8,093 nt of DNA from the NCBI GenBank assembly GCA_049644345.1, contig JBARRS010000068.1, positions 1-8,093 on the forward strand, written 5' to 3'. Source of the DNA: JBARRS01 sp049644345. Its GTDB lineage: Bacteria > Actinomycetota > Thermoleophilia > Gaiellales > Gaiellaceae. The position numbers and the translations under genes are program-made. The notes below the pieces were generated by a model. It saw only the letters and a list, made by a program, of their open reading frames with translations, did not search any database and had not been told where the DNA came from. Shown piece after piece: positions 1 through 6,104 of this stretch (its first letter is position 1; every line of letters begins with the position of its first letter).

Positions 1-300
1 CCCCACGTCGACACGGGCGACTTCGTCGTCGTCGTCAACGCGGAGAAGATCGCAGTGACCGGCAAGAAGCTCGACGACAAGATCTACTACCGGCACTCCG
101 GCTATCCCGGCGGCCTCCGAGAGCGCCCGCTCCGCGAGGAGCTCCGGCGCCGGCCGACGGAAGTCATCCGCGCGGCCGTGAAGGGGATGCTGCCCCGCAA
201 CAGGCTCGCGCGGCAGCAGCTGACGAAGCTGAAGGTCTACGCGGGGCCCGAGCACCCGCACGAGGCCCAGTCTCCGCAGCCCCTCGAGGTGCGCCGCTGA
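1..300 (+). CDS. rplM: 50S ribosomal protein L13, 3' part (5' end outside window)
   Basis: This is a large-subunit ribosomal protein that binds 23S rRNA early in 50S assembly. Frame 1 is open from the first base and gives 99 residues before TGA. The visible part begins at the conserved PHVDTGD segment and continues through VTGKK, the YYRHSGYPGG loop, the AVKGMLP motif and the KLKVYAGPEHPHEAQ segment near the C-terminus. This matches the last two-thirds of bacterial L13, which is about 142-147 residues long, so roughly 45 N-terminal residues lie upstream. The in-frame GTG at 55 is an internal valine, not a start. The stop overlaps the ATG of rpsI by one base (TGATG), the usual rplM-rpsI operon arrangement, which suggests translational coupling. 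Identification is essentially certain from the motifs and the neighbour. Confidence 0.97.
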   Translation, partial: PHVDTGDFVVVVNAEKIAVTGKKLDDKIYYRHSGYPGGLRERPLREELRRRPTEVIRAAVKGMLPRNRLARQQLTKLKVYAGPEHPHEAQSPQPLEVRR

Positions 301-707
301 TGTCCGAGACCGCGAGCGAGCGGGCCGACTACCGCGGCACCGGCAAGCGCAAGACGTCGATCGCGCGCGTGATCCTGCGCCCGGGCGACGGCGCCACCTG
401 GATCAACGGCCGTCCGATCGAGGAGTTCTTCCCGCGCCAGGTTCACCAGCAGCTCGCGCTGGCGCCGTTCGAGGTCGCGGGAGTCGCGGGCCGCTTCGAT
501 CTCCGCGTCCGTGTCCAGGGCGGCGGGCCGAGCGGCCAGGCCGGAGCCGTGCGCCACGGAATCGCCCGCGCGCTCGTCGAGGCCGACCCGAATCTCCGCG
601 TCCCGCTCAAGCGCGCCGGCTTCCTGACCCGCGATGCGCGCATCGTCGAGCGGAAGAAGGCCGGGCTCAAGAAGGCTCGCAAAGCTCCACAGTGGGCTAA
701 GCGGTAG
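300..707 (+). CDS. rpsI: 30S ribosomal protein S9
   Basis: This small-subunit protein has a C-terminal tail that reaches the P-site tRNA. The product is 135 residues, a normal length. Family landmarks are in order: GTGKRKTSIARV near residue 14, the NGRPIEEFFPR segment, the VQGGGPSGQAGAVRHGIARAL core and GFLTRDARIVERKKAGLKKAR before the tail. The ATG overlaps the rplM stop by one base and is preceded by GAGGT at 286-290, a reasonable ribosome binding site at 9 bases spacing. The tail ends QWAKR, whereas bacterial S9 almost always ends QFSKR; the terminal Lys-Arg that contact tRNA are kept. An 11-base gap separates it from glmM, so the genes are probably cotranscribed. Confidence 0.97.
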   Translation: MSETASERADYRGTGKRKTSIARVILRPGDGATWINGRPIEEFFPRQVHQQLALAPFEVAGVAGRFDLRVRVQGGGPSGQAGAVRHGIARALVEADPNLRVPLKRAGFLTRDARIVERKKAGLKKARKAPQWAKR

Positions 708-718
708 CTTCGCGCGCC

Positions 719-1987
719 GTGGCGCGCCGATACTTCGGAACGGACGGCGTCCGCGGCGTCGTCGGCATCGATCTGACGCCCGACCTCGTCGAGCGGCTGG
801 GCCGTGCCGCGACGCTCTGGTCGAAGGGTGGGCGTGTCTTCGTCGGCCGCGACACGCGCGGATCGGGCCCAGACCTCGAAGATGCATTCGCCCGCGGTGT
901 CGTCGCCGCGGGCGGGAACGCCGTGCTCGGCGGCGTGCTCCCGACGCCCGCCGTCGCGCTGCTGGCCCTCGACCTCGGCGCGGTGATCTCCGCCTCGCAC
1001 AACCCCCCGGAGTACAACGGAGTCAAGCTCTTCGACCGGGACGGCCAGAAGCTCACCGACGAGGCGGAGGAGGAGATCGAGGCCCTGCTCGACGCCGTGA
1101 TCCCAGGAGCGAAAGCCGGCCAAATCGACCGTGTCGGCGTCGCCACGGACAGCTACCTCGAGCACATCGTCACCCGCTTCGGCAGCGATCTCTCGGGGCT
1201 CCGAGTCGCCGTCGACTGCGCGAACGGCGCCTACTCCGGGATCGCGCCGAAGGCGTTCGAGCAGCTCGGCGCGCACGTCACTGCAATCGGCAACGAGCCC
1301 GACGGAACGAACATCAATCTGGGCTGCGGCGCGACGGATCTCTCGACTTTGCAACAGACTGTTACTAGCGCGGGCGCGGACCTTGGTGTCGCCTTCGACG
1401 GGGACGGCGACCGGATGCTCGCCGTCGACGCCGACGGCCAGACGGTGGACGGCGACCAGATTCTCGCGATCCTCGCGCTCCATCTCAATGTTGACCGCGT
1501 CGCCGTGACGGTGATGACGAACCTCGGGCTGCACAGACTGCTCGCCGAGCACGGGATCGACGTCGTCACGACGGACGTCGGCGACCGCTACGTGCTCGAG
1601 GCGCTCCGCGAGCATCAGGGAGTGCTGGGTGGTGAGCAGTCGGGGCACATCATCTATCTCCGCGACCATGTCACCGGCGACGGGCTGGCGGCGGCACTCC
1701 TCCTGTGCGCCGCGCTCGAGGGCAGAAGCCTCGCCGAGGCGGCTGCCGTGATGCCGCGCTATCCGCAGGTGAAGGAGAACATCCCGGTCGAGCGGCGGGA
1801 GCTGACCGACCCGATCCGCGCCGAGGTCGAGCGCCTGAACCGGCGGCTCGACGGCAGCGGGCGCGTTCTCGTGCGCCCGTCCGGCACCGAGCCCGTGATC
1901 CGCGTCCTCGCCGAGGCCGAGCAGCTTGCGGAGGCCGAAAGACTCTGTGGTACCATCTCCGACCTCGTCAGACGAGAGCTCGGCTGA
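719..1987 (+). CDS. glmM: Phosphoglucosamine mutase GlmM
   Basis: This enzyme interconverts glucosamine-6-phosphate and glucosamine-1-phosphate in the cytoplasm, on the path to UDP-GlcNAc. The product has 422 residues against the usual 440-450, so it is slightly compact but shows all four domains of the alpha-D-phosphohexomutase fold. The N-terminus RYFGTDGVRG is diagnostic of GlmM. The phosphoserine loop SASHNP is at residues 91-96, with Ser93 as the predicted phosphorylated serine. The Mg-binding DGDGDR is at 227-232, the sugar-specificity loop GGEQSGH at 304-310 and the phosphate-binding RPSGTEP at 386-392. The start is GTG, chosen because it places RYFGTDGVRG at the usual distance; no clear Shine-Dalgarno is visible and the rpsI stop is 11 bases upstream, so coupling is likely. 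The actinobacterial order often has coaA next; here glmS follows directly. Confidence 0.96.
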   Translation: MARRYFGTDGVRGVVGIDLTPDLVERLGRAATLWSKGGRVFVGRDTRGSGPDLEDAFARGVVAAGGNAVLGGVLPTPAVALLALDLGAVISASHNPPEYNGVKLFDRDGQKLTDEAEEEIEALLDAVIPGAKAGQIDRVGVATDSYLEHIVTRFGSDLSGLRVAVDCANGAYSGIAPKAFEQLGAHVTAIGNEPDGTNINLGCGATDLSTLQQTVTSAGADLGVAFDGDGDRMLAVDADGQTVDGDQILAILALHLNVDRVAVTVMTNLGLHRLLAEHGIDVVTTDVGDRYVLEALREHQGVLGGEQSGHIIYLRDHVTGDGLAAALLLCAALEGRSLAEAAAVMPRYPQVKENIPVERRELTDPIRAEVERLNRRLDGSGRVLVRPSGTEPVIRVLAEAEQLAEAERLCGTISDLVRRELG

Positions 1988-2005
1988 CTCATTCCGACGG
2001 CGGGA

Positions 2006-2036
2006 TGGGACGCGCAGCCGGGCTTTGCGCGTTCTA
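2006..2036 (+). promoter_or_regulatory. RNA hairpin in the glmM-glmS gap, next to the glmS ribosome binding site
   Basis: The 11-base arms at 2006-2016 and 2026-2036 pair along their whole length: nine Watson-Crick pairs, including an uninterrupted seven-pair ACGCGCA/TGCGCGT core, and two G-U wobbles, closing a 9-base loop. Only one base separates the helix from AGGAGGT at 2038. No T-run follows, so it does not look like a classical intrinsic terminator. Its placement suggests an mRNA processing or stability element, or control of access to the glmS ribosome binding site; that role is inference. It has no resemblance in size to the glmS ribozyme. Confidence 0.5.
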
Positions 2037-2037
2037 C

Positions 2038-2044
2038 AGGAGGT
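2038..2044 (+). promoter_or_regulatory. Strong ribosome binding site of glmS
   Basis: AGGAGGT lies six bases before the GTG at 2051. It is the best Shine-Dalgarno sequence in the window and fixes the glmS start at a GTG that puts the catalytic cysteine at residue 2. Independent strong initiation here fits the 63-base gap from glmM. Confidence 0.8.
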
Positions 2045-2050
2045 TTCGGC

Positions 2051-3877
2051 GTGTGCGGGATCATCGGATACGTCGGGAGGCGGGCGGCAAAGGACCTCCT
2101 TCTGGACGGGCTCGAGCGCCTCGAGTACCGCGGCTACGACTCTGCCGGAATCGCCCTCCTCGAGGAAGGCGGGCTCGAGTACGTCCGCGCCGTCGGGAAC
2201 CTTCAGAACCTGAAGCAGGCCGCGGGGCCGAACGGCTCGCTCTCCACTACCGGCCTCGGCCACACGCGCTGGGCCACGCACGGCCGCGTGTGCGACGAGA
2301 ACGCGCACCCGCTGACCGGCTGCGAGGACTCGCGCATCGCGATCGTGCTGAACGGGATCGTCGAGAACTACCGCGAGCTGAAGGAGTCGCTTCAGCGCGC
2401 GGGCCACGTCTTCAGCTCCGAGACCGACGCCGAGGTCGTCGTGCACCTCGTCGAGCGCGCCTACGAGGGCGATCTCGTCGAGGCGGTGCGGGCCGCCTAT
2501 CGGCAGCTCGAGGGCCATTTCGCCTTCGTGGTGATTCACCGTGACCACCCCGGCAGGCTCGTCGGCGCGCGCCTCCAGTGCCCGCTGCTCGTGGGCGTCG
2601 GCGAGGGCGAGATGTTCCTGGCCTCGATGGCGACCGCCTTTCTGAAGGAGACGCGGAAGATCCAGCTGCTCGACGACGGCGAGGTGGCCGAGATCACGCC
2701 GACGGGCGCGCGGATCTTCGACGTCGAGCAGGGCGAGCTCGAGCGCGAGACGCTCGAGATCGACTGGGACGACGAGGTGGCCGAGAAGTCCGGCTACGAG
2801 ACGTTCATGCTCAAGGAGATCTACGAGCAGCCGGATGCGGTCAAGGAGACGCTGGGTGACCGCGTTCGCCACGGGCGCCTCGTGCTCGAGAGCCTCGGCC
2901 TCTCGGACGAGGAGCTCCGCAACCTGCGCCGGATCGTGATCCTCGCGTGCGGTACGGCCTACCACTCCGGGGTCGTCGGTCGCTACATCGTCGAGGAGTG
3001 GGCCCGCATCCCCGTCGAGCCCGACATCGCGAGCGAGTGGCGTTACCGGAACCCTGTGCTCTCGAAGGACACGCTCGTAATCGGAATCTCACAGTCCGGG
3101 GAGACGGCGGACACGATCGCTGCGATTCGGCTCGCGAAGGAGAAGGGCGCGCGCACGCTCGCGATCACGAACATGATGGGCTCGCAGATCACGAGGGAGG
3201 TCGACTCGGTCCTCTACACGCGCTGCGGGCTCGAGATCGGCGTCGCCGCCTCCAAGACCTTCACCGCGCAGGTCGCGCTACTGGCCCTGATCGCGCTCAA
3301 GCTCGCCGAGGTGCGACGGACGCTGCCGGCCGAAGAGATCGAGTTCATCCTCGACGAGCTCTACGCATTGCCGACGAAGATGACGGCGTTCCTCGAAGGG
3401 CACCACCCGATCGACGAGATCGCGGAGCGCCACTGCGAGAAGCCGTTCTTCCTCTACCTCGGGCGACACATCGGTCTTCCGGTCGCGCTCGAGGGCGCGC
3501 TGAAGCTGAAAGAGATCTCCTACATCCCGACAGAGGCGTACTCGGCAGGCGAGATGAAGCACGGTCCGATCGCACTGCTCGACGAGGAGACGCCGGTCGT
3601 GTGCGTCGCGACCGACTCGCACGTCTATGACAAGGTCGTCTCGAACATCCAGGAAACGCGCGCCCGTGGAGCGCACGTGATCGCGGTCGCGACCGACGGC
3701 AACGAGGACATCCAGCACCACGCCGACGACGTGATCTACGTGCCCCGGTCGCCGGCGTTCCTGCAGGCGGTGCTCGCGGCGCTGCCGCTTCAGCTGCTCG
3801 CGTATCGAATAGCGCGGCTGCGCGGCTTGAACGTCGACCAGCCCCGGAACCTGGCGAAGACAGTTACCGTCGAGTAG
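2051..3877 (+). CDS. glmS: Glutamine--fructose-6-phosphate aminotransferase (isomerizing)
   Basis: This enzyme makes glucosamine-6-phosphate from fructose-6-phosphate and glutamine, the committed step to UDP-GlcNAc. The product has 608 residues, as in E. coli (609). An N-terminal class II glutaminase domain spans about 1-240: Cys2 as nucleophile after Met removal, YRGYDSAG at 26-33, HTRWATHG at 71-78, NG at 101-102 and SETDAEV at 123-129. Two SIS isomerase domains follow, with ACGTAYHSG at 299-307, SQSGETADT at 347-355, SKTF at 401-404, the EGALKLKEISYI segment at 481-492, KHGP at 503-506 and the C-terminal DQPRNLAKTVTVE. Several normally conserved positions differ: NAHPL for NAHPH (Leu88), LNG for HNG (Leu100), ASM for ASD or GSD (Met193) and YIPTE for YIHAE (Pro493). 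Core catalytic residues remain, so I expect an active enzyme. Confidence 0.96.
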   Translation: MCGIIGYVGRRAAKDLLLDGLERLEYRGYDSAGIALLEEGGLEYVRAVGNLQNLKQAAGPNGSLSTTGLGHTRWATHGRVCDENAHPLTGCEDSRIAIVLNGIVENYRELKESLQRAGHVFSSETDAEVVVHLVERAYEGDLVEAVRAAYRQLEGHFAFVVIHRDHPGRLVGARLQCPLLVGVGEGEMFLASMATAFLKETRKIQLLDDGEVAEITPTGARIFDVEQGELERETLEIDWDDEVAEKSGYETFMLKEIYEQPDAVKETLGDRVRHGRLVLESLGLSDEELRNLRRIVILACGTAYHSGVVGRYIVEEWARIPVEPDIASEWRYRNPVLSKDTLVIGISQSGETADTIAAIRLAKEKGARTLAITNMMGSQITREVDSVLYTRCGLEIGVAASKTFTAQVALLALIALKLAEVRRTLPAEEIEFILDELYALPTKMTAFLEGHHPIDEIAERHCEKPFFLYLGRHIGLPVALEGALKLKEISYIPTEAYSAGEMKHGPIALLDEETPVVCVATDSHVYDKVVSNIQETRARGAHVIAVATDGNEDIQHHADDVIYVPRSPAFLQAVLAALPLQLLAYRIARLRGLNVDQPRNLAKTVTVE

Positions 3878-3890
3878 CCTGGCCGGCGAG

Positions 3891-4286
3891 GTGCGGCGGG
3901 CGCTGATCGCTACGGCTGTCGCGCTCGCGGCGCTCGGACTCGTCTCCTCGGCACCCGCGAGCCGGCTTCCTCCGCTTGTTCCGGCCGAGGTCGTGACGGA
4001 CGTCCACACGGCGCTCGGCCGCGAGTTCCGCGCCTCCTATCGCGCGCGCTCGCGCGGAGCCGAGGCGATCCACCACTGCCGGTACGCCAGCCGGACGCGG
4101 GCCGTCTGCGGGGTCGCCTGGCGATACGGGAAGTACGACTACCGCGGCCCGGTGACGATCTGGCTGACCAAGGGCGGGGGACCAGTGGAGTGGAACTACT
4201 CCTTCACGATTCGGCGCCTCGATCACGACTGCCTCCAGGGCGGCCGAGCCCGCTCGGGCTGCACGAAGACGTTCGTGGTGCGCTGA
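3891..4286 (+). CDS. Small exported protein with four cysteines, function unknown
   Basis: I do not recognise a family. The 131-residue product starts with Arg-Arg and a hydrophobic stretch at residues 4-19 followed by SSAPAS, a textbook Sec signal peptide with likely cleavage after Ala23. The mature part of about 108 residues is basic and has four cysteines at 63, 73, 114 and 124, two pairs each ten residues apart, which suggests two disulfides in an extracytoplasmic fold. Aromatic residues cluster at 78-103 (WRYGKYDY, WNYSF), suggesting beta strands. The start is GTG, 13 bases after the glmS stop, with a weak GGCGAG just upstream, so it is probably read through from glmS. Codon use matches the neighbours. 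A cell-envelope role is suggested only by export and by linkage to glmS. Confidence 0.75.
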   Translation: MRRALIATAVALAALGLVSSAPASRLPPLVPAEVVTDVHTALGREFRASYRARSRGAEAIHHCRYASRTRAVCGVAWRYGKYDYRGPVTIWLTKGGGPVEWNYSFTIRRLDHDCLQGGRARSGCTKTFVVR

Positions 4287-4299
4287 TCCGTTTCCGGAG

Positions 4300-4324
4300 G
4301 GGTGAGTACTGGACCCACTCGCCC
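4300..4324 (+). terminator. Possible hairpin terminator after the glm operon, lacking a T-run
   Basis: Arms GGGTGAGT (4300-4307) and ACTCGCCC (4317-4324) form eight pairs, one of them a G-U wobble, around a 9-base loop. It stands in the 58-base gap after the small exported gene and before the next gene. No T-run follows, so intrinsic termination is uncertain; hairpins without a T-run have been proposed as terminators in actinobacteria. It also overlaps the -35 element of the promoter proposed here. Confidence 0.3.
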
Positions 4325-4338
4325 GTCTGCGGTGTAAT
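4310..4338 (+). promoter_or_regulatory. Possible promoter for a leaderless transcript of the propeller gene
   Basis: TGGACC (4310-4315), a 17-base spacer and TGTAAT (4333-4338) resemble a vegetative -35/-10 pair. The second base of the -10 is G instead of the strongly preferred A, which weakens the call. Six bases later comes the GTG start at 4345, where a +1 would be expected, so the message could be leaderless. This would explain the absence of a Shine-Dalgarno sequence at usable distance. The prediction comes from spacing and consensus only. Confidence 0.35.
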
Positions 4339-4344
4339 AGCAAC

Positions 4345-5700
4345 GTGCAACACAAGCGTGCGCTGGGCCTGCTCGGCTGCGCAGCCGTGATCACCGCAGT
4401 GGTGGCCACGTCGTCGTCGGGCCGTGCGTTCGCGCCGTTTCCAGCGGCCCTACCTGCGAAGTCCGCTCCGCTCCTCGGCTTGCTCTACCGTGGGAACGGC
4501 CAGAGCGACTGGACGAACGTGCTGGCGCGACTCAACAGCCGCTCGCTGCGCCCGCTTCATGGGCCGCGCATCGCGGTCGGCCAGGCCGGTGCTTGGAGCT
4601 TCTCGCCCGACCGCTCGCTGCTCGCGCTCACGTCGCACCGCCAGCGGGGAGACGAGCTGCCGCACGCGACCATGCGGATCGTCGACGTCGGTGGGATGCG
4701 GGTCGCCGGGCGAATGTCGCTCGGGCGCGGCTACGTATGGACACTGGCGTGGCTGCGGCCGGACCGCCTGCTCGCGCTTCGCGAACGCTGTTGTCCCGCG
4801 AAGGCCGACGTGCTCGTCCTCGACCCGGGTGCGCTCAAGCCCGTCGGCGGCCACACGTTCGCGAACGACGTCGTCGCCTACGGCCGGCTCCCGGACGGAC
4901 TCGTGCTGCTGCTCGCGCCGAGCGGCGCGATCGGGCCTGCGCGCATCGCCGTCGTGGACGCGGACGGCAACGTGCGGCTTGCGGAGCTCGACGGAATCCT
5001 CGCGGGCCGGGAGTCTCCGCCCCAGGACTCGGACACGACCTCGCTCCTGCACGAGAGTCTGCCGGGCCTCGCGGTCGATCCGGTCGGCCGACACGCCTAC
5101 GTCGTCTCGGCGGGCGGCACGGTCGCCGACGTCGCGCTCGAGTCGCTCGCGGTCGCCTACCACTCCCTCTCTCAGCCGGTCTCGCTGCTCGGGCGACTTC
5201 GGAGCTTCCTCGAGCCGCAAGCCGAGGCGAAGGGGGAGGAGGGCCCGGCCCGGCACGCGGAGTGGCTCGGCAACGGCGTCCTTGCCGTCGCGGGCTCCGA
5301 CGGCCACTTTTACACGGACGCGAACGGCAGCGGCCAGTTCCGAAGCACCGCCTCCGGGCTCGCGCTGATCGACACGCGCACATGGGCCGCTCGCACGATC
5401 GCCGCCGGCGCCGACTCGTTCACGCGCGCCGGCGACGAGCTGCTCGTCACAGGCGTCTCTTCAGACTCCGAGACCCGGACCTACAAGGGCATCGGGCTCG
5501 CGGCATACGGTCCGGATGGATCGCAGCGCTTCCACGCCTTCGGCGCCAAGATCGTCTTCGTCGGCCGAGTTTGGCGAGGACGCGCCTACGTCTACTTGCC
5601 GGGCACGAACATGCCGGCCGTCGTCGACATCGGTACGGGCCGCCTGCTCGGATTCATGAAGAGGCAGCTGCCGGAGCTCCTGCTCGACGACAGTTACTAG
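4345..5700 (+). CDS. Exported predicted beta-propeller-like protein, function unknown
   Basis: The product has 451 residues. A basic start (QHKR), a hydrophobic stretch at about 6-21 and SSSGRAFA at 23-30 form a Sec signal peptide, with likely cleavage after Ala30. Cys12 in LLGC superficially resembles a lipobox, but the hydrophobic run continues past it, so I do not favour a lipoprotein. The mature part shows repeating units typical of WD40/YncE-like propellers: SFSPDRSLLALTS near 85, then AWLRPDRLLAL, VLVLDPGALKPV, IAVVDADGNVRLAEL, LAVDPVGRHAYVVS near 242, GVLAVAGSDGHFY, LALIDTRTWAARTI and AYVYLPGTNMPAVVDIGTG near 414. The units alternate short strands with Asp-Gly turns and value-label phrasing. 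No catalytic motif is visible. GTG is the first start after an in-frame TGA at 4303. The stop overlaps that of the convergent arfB. The assignment is by pattern, not by a named family. Confidence 0.8.
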   Translation: MQHKRALGLLGCAAVITAVVATSSSGRAFAPFPAALPAKSAPLLGLLYRGNGQSDWTNVLARLNSRSLRPLHGPRIAVGQAGAWSFSPDRSLLALTSHRQRGDELPHATMRIVDVGGMRVAGRMSLGRGYVWTLAWLRPDRLLALRERCCPAKADVLVLDPGALKPVGGHTFANDVVAYGRLPDGLVLLLAPSGAIGPARIAVVDADGNVRLAELDGILAGRESPPQDSDTTSLLHESLPGLAVDPVGRHAYVVSAGGTVADVALESLAVAYHSLSQPVSLLGRLRSFLEPQAEAKGEEGPARHAEWLGNGVLAVAGSDGHFYTDANGSGQFRSTASGLALIDTRTWAARTIAAGADSFTRAGDELLVTGVSSDSETRTYKGIGLAAYGPDGSQRFHAFGAKIVFVGRVWRGRAYVYLPGTNMPAVVDIGTGRLLGFMKRQLPELLLDDSY

Positions 5701-6104
5701 CCGGGCGGCCGCCGAAGGCGTTTGACGTCCGAGCGCCGGCGCTTCTGCTCCAGGCGACGCTCCCGCGACTGAGGCGTCGGCTTTGTCGGCCGGCGACGCC
5801 GCGGCACGCGGAGAGCTTCCCGTAGCGCCTCGACGACGCGCTCGACGGCGAGCTCGCGGTTGCGCCACTGGCTCCGCTCGTCCTGAGCGACGGCGCGGAG
5901 CACGAGGCCCGCTTTGGCAACGACCCGCCGCTTCTGCGCCGGCGTCAGCGCCTCCGAGCGCTCGACGTCGAAGACCGCCTCGACCCGAGTCTCGGATCGC
6001 TGTGCGTGCTGGCCGCCGGGCCCGCTCGAGCGCGAGAAACGGAGCTGGATCTCCGAGCGCGGCAGCAGGACCGAGCGGGTGACCCGAATAGACTCGCCGT
6101 CCAT
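5697..6104 (-). CDS. arfB: ArfB-type peptidyl-tRNA hydrolase (ribosome rescue)
   Basis: This protein releases nascent chains from ribosomes stalled without a stop codon, entering the empty mRNA channel with its basic tail. The product has 135 residues against 140 in E. coli. The N-terminus IRVTRSVLLP matches the family. The catalytic loop SSGPGGQH at 26-33 carries the GGQ at 30-32. QDERSQWRNRELA follows at 74-86, then the lysine/arginine-rich tail RRPTKPT...SRERRLEQKRR...VK at about 104-128, the ArfB hallmark that separates it from RF1/RF2, which are much longer and carry codon-recognition domains. After GGQ the sequence reads HAQRSETRVE, where E. coli has HVNKTSTAI. The ATG chosen gives the family-like start; an in-frame ATG seven codons upstream at 6125 is possible. 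Both ends overlap neighbours (stop with the propeller gene, start with the phosphatase gene). Confidence 0.92.
   Translation of the reverse strand: MDGESIRVTRSVLLPRSEIQLRFSRSSGPGGQHAQRSETRVEAVFDVERSEALTPAQKRRVVAKAGLVLRAVAQDERSQWRNRELAVERVVEALREALRVPRRRRPTKPTPQSRERRLEQKRRRSDVKRLRRPPG
6067..6094 (+). promoter_or_regulatory. Possible weak promoter for the phosphatase-acpS-nnr run, inside arfB
   Basis: AGGACC (6067-6072), a 16-base spacer and TAGACT (6089-6094, fitting TANNNT) end eight bases before the ATG at 6103. The geometry would give an almost leaderless message, and no Shine-Dalgarno is visible. Because the divergent start codons touch, any plus-strand promoter must lie in arfB coding sequence. 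Consensus match only. Confidence 0.25.

Noticed and set aside
1988..2050. glmS ribozyme upstream of glmS
   Set aside because: The gap is only 63 bases, too short for the ribozyme fold, and that ribozyme is known mainly from Firmicutes.
1705..2544. Open plus-strand frame spanning the end of glmM and the start of glmS
   Set aside because: The protein is arginine-rich low-complexity text typical of a shifted GC-rich frame and lies within two certain genes.
443..2965. Very long open frame (840 codons) on the minus strand across rpsI, glmM and glmS
   Set aside because: It is antisense to three certain genes. In GC-rich codon usage the complementary frame has few stops, and its translation shows no recognisable motif and a skewed composition.
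4302..4337. Eleven-codon GTG-to-TAA frame as a leader peptide of the propeller gene
   Set aside because: GGAGG sits directly against the GTG, too close for initiation, and the peptide shows no regulatory residue run.
4372..4383. Lipobox-like LLGC in the propeller protein signal peptide
   Set aside because: Only about five hydrophobic residues precede the cysteine and the hydrophobic run continues after it, so ordinary signal peptidase cleavage at GRAFA is more likely.
5704..5713. Perfect palindrome GGCGGCCGCC just after the convergent stops
   Set aside because: It has no loop or T-run to act as a terminator, and it encodes the basic C-terminal tail of ArfB; such GC palindromes are expected by chance here.
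5914..6102. N-terminal extension of the HAD phosphatase
   Set aside because: The extension has no family similarity and is antisense to most of arfB; the ATG at 6103 gives the canonical start.
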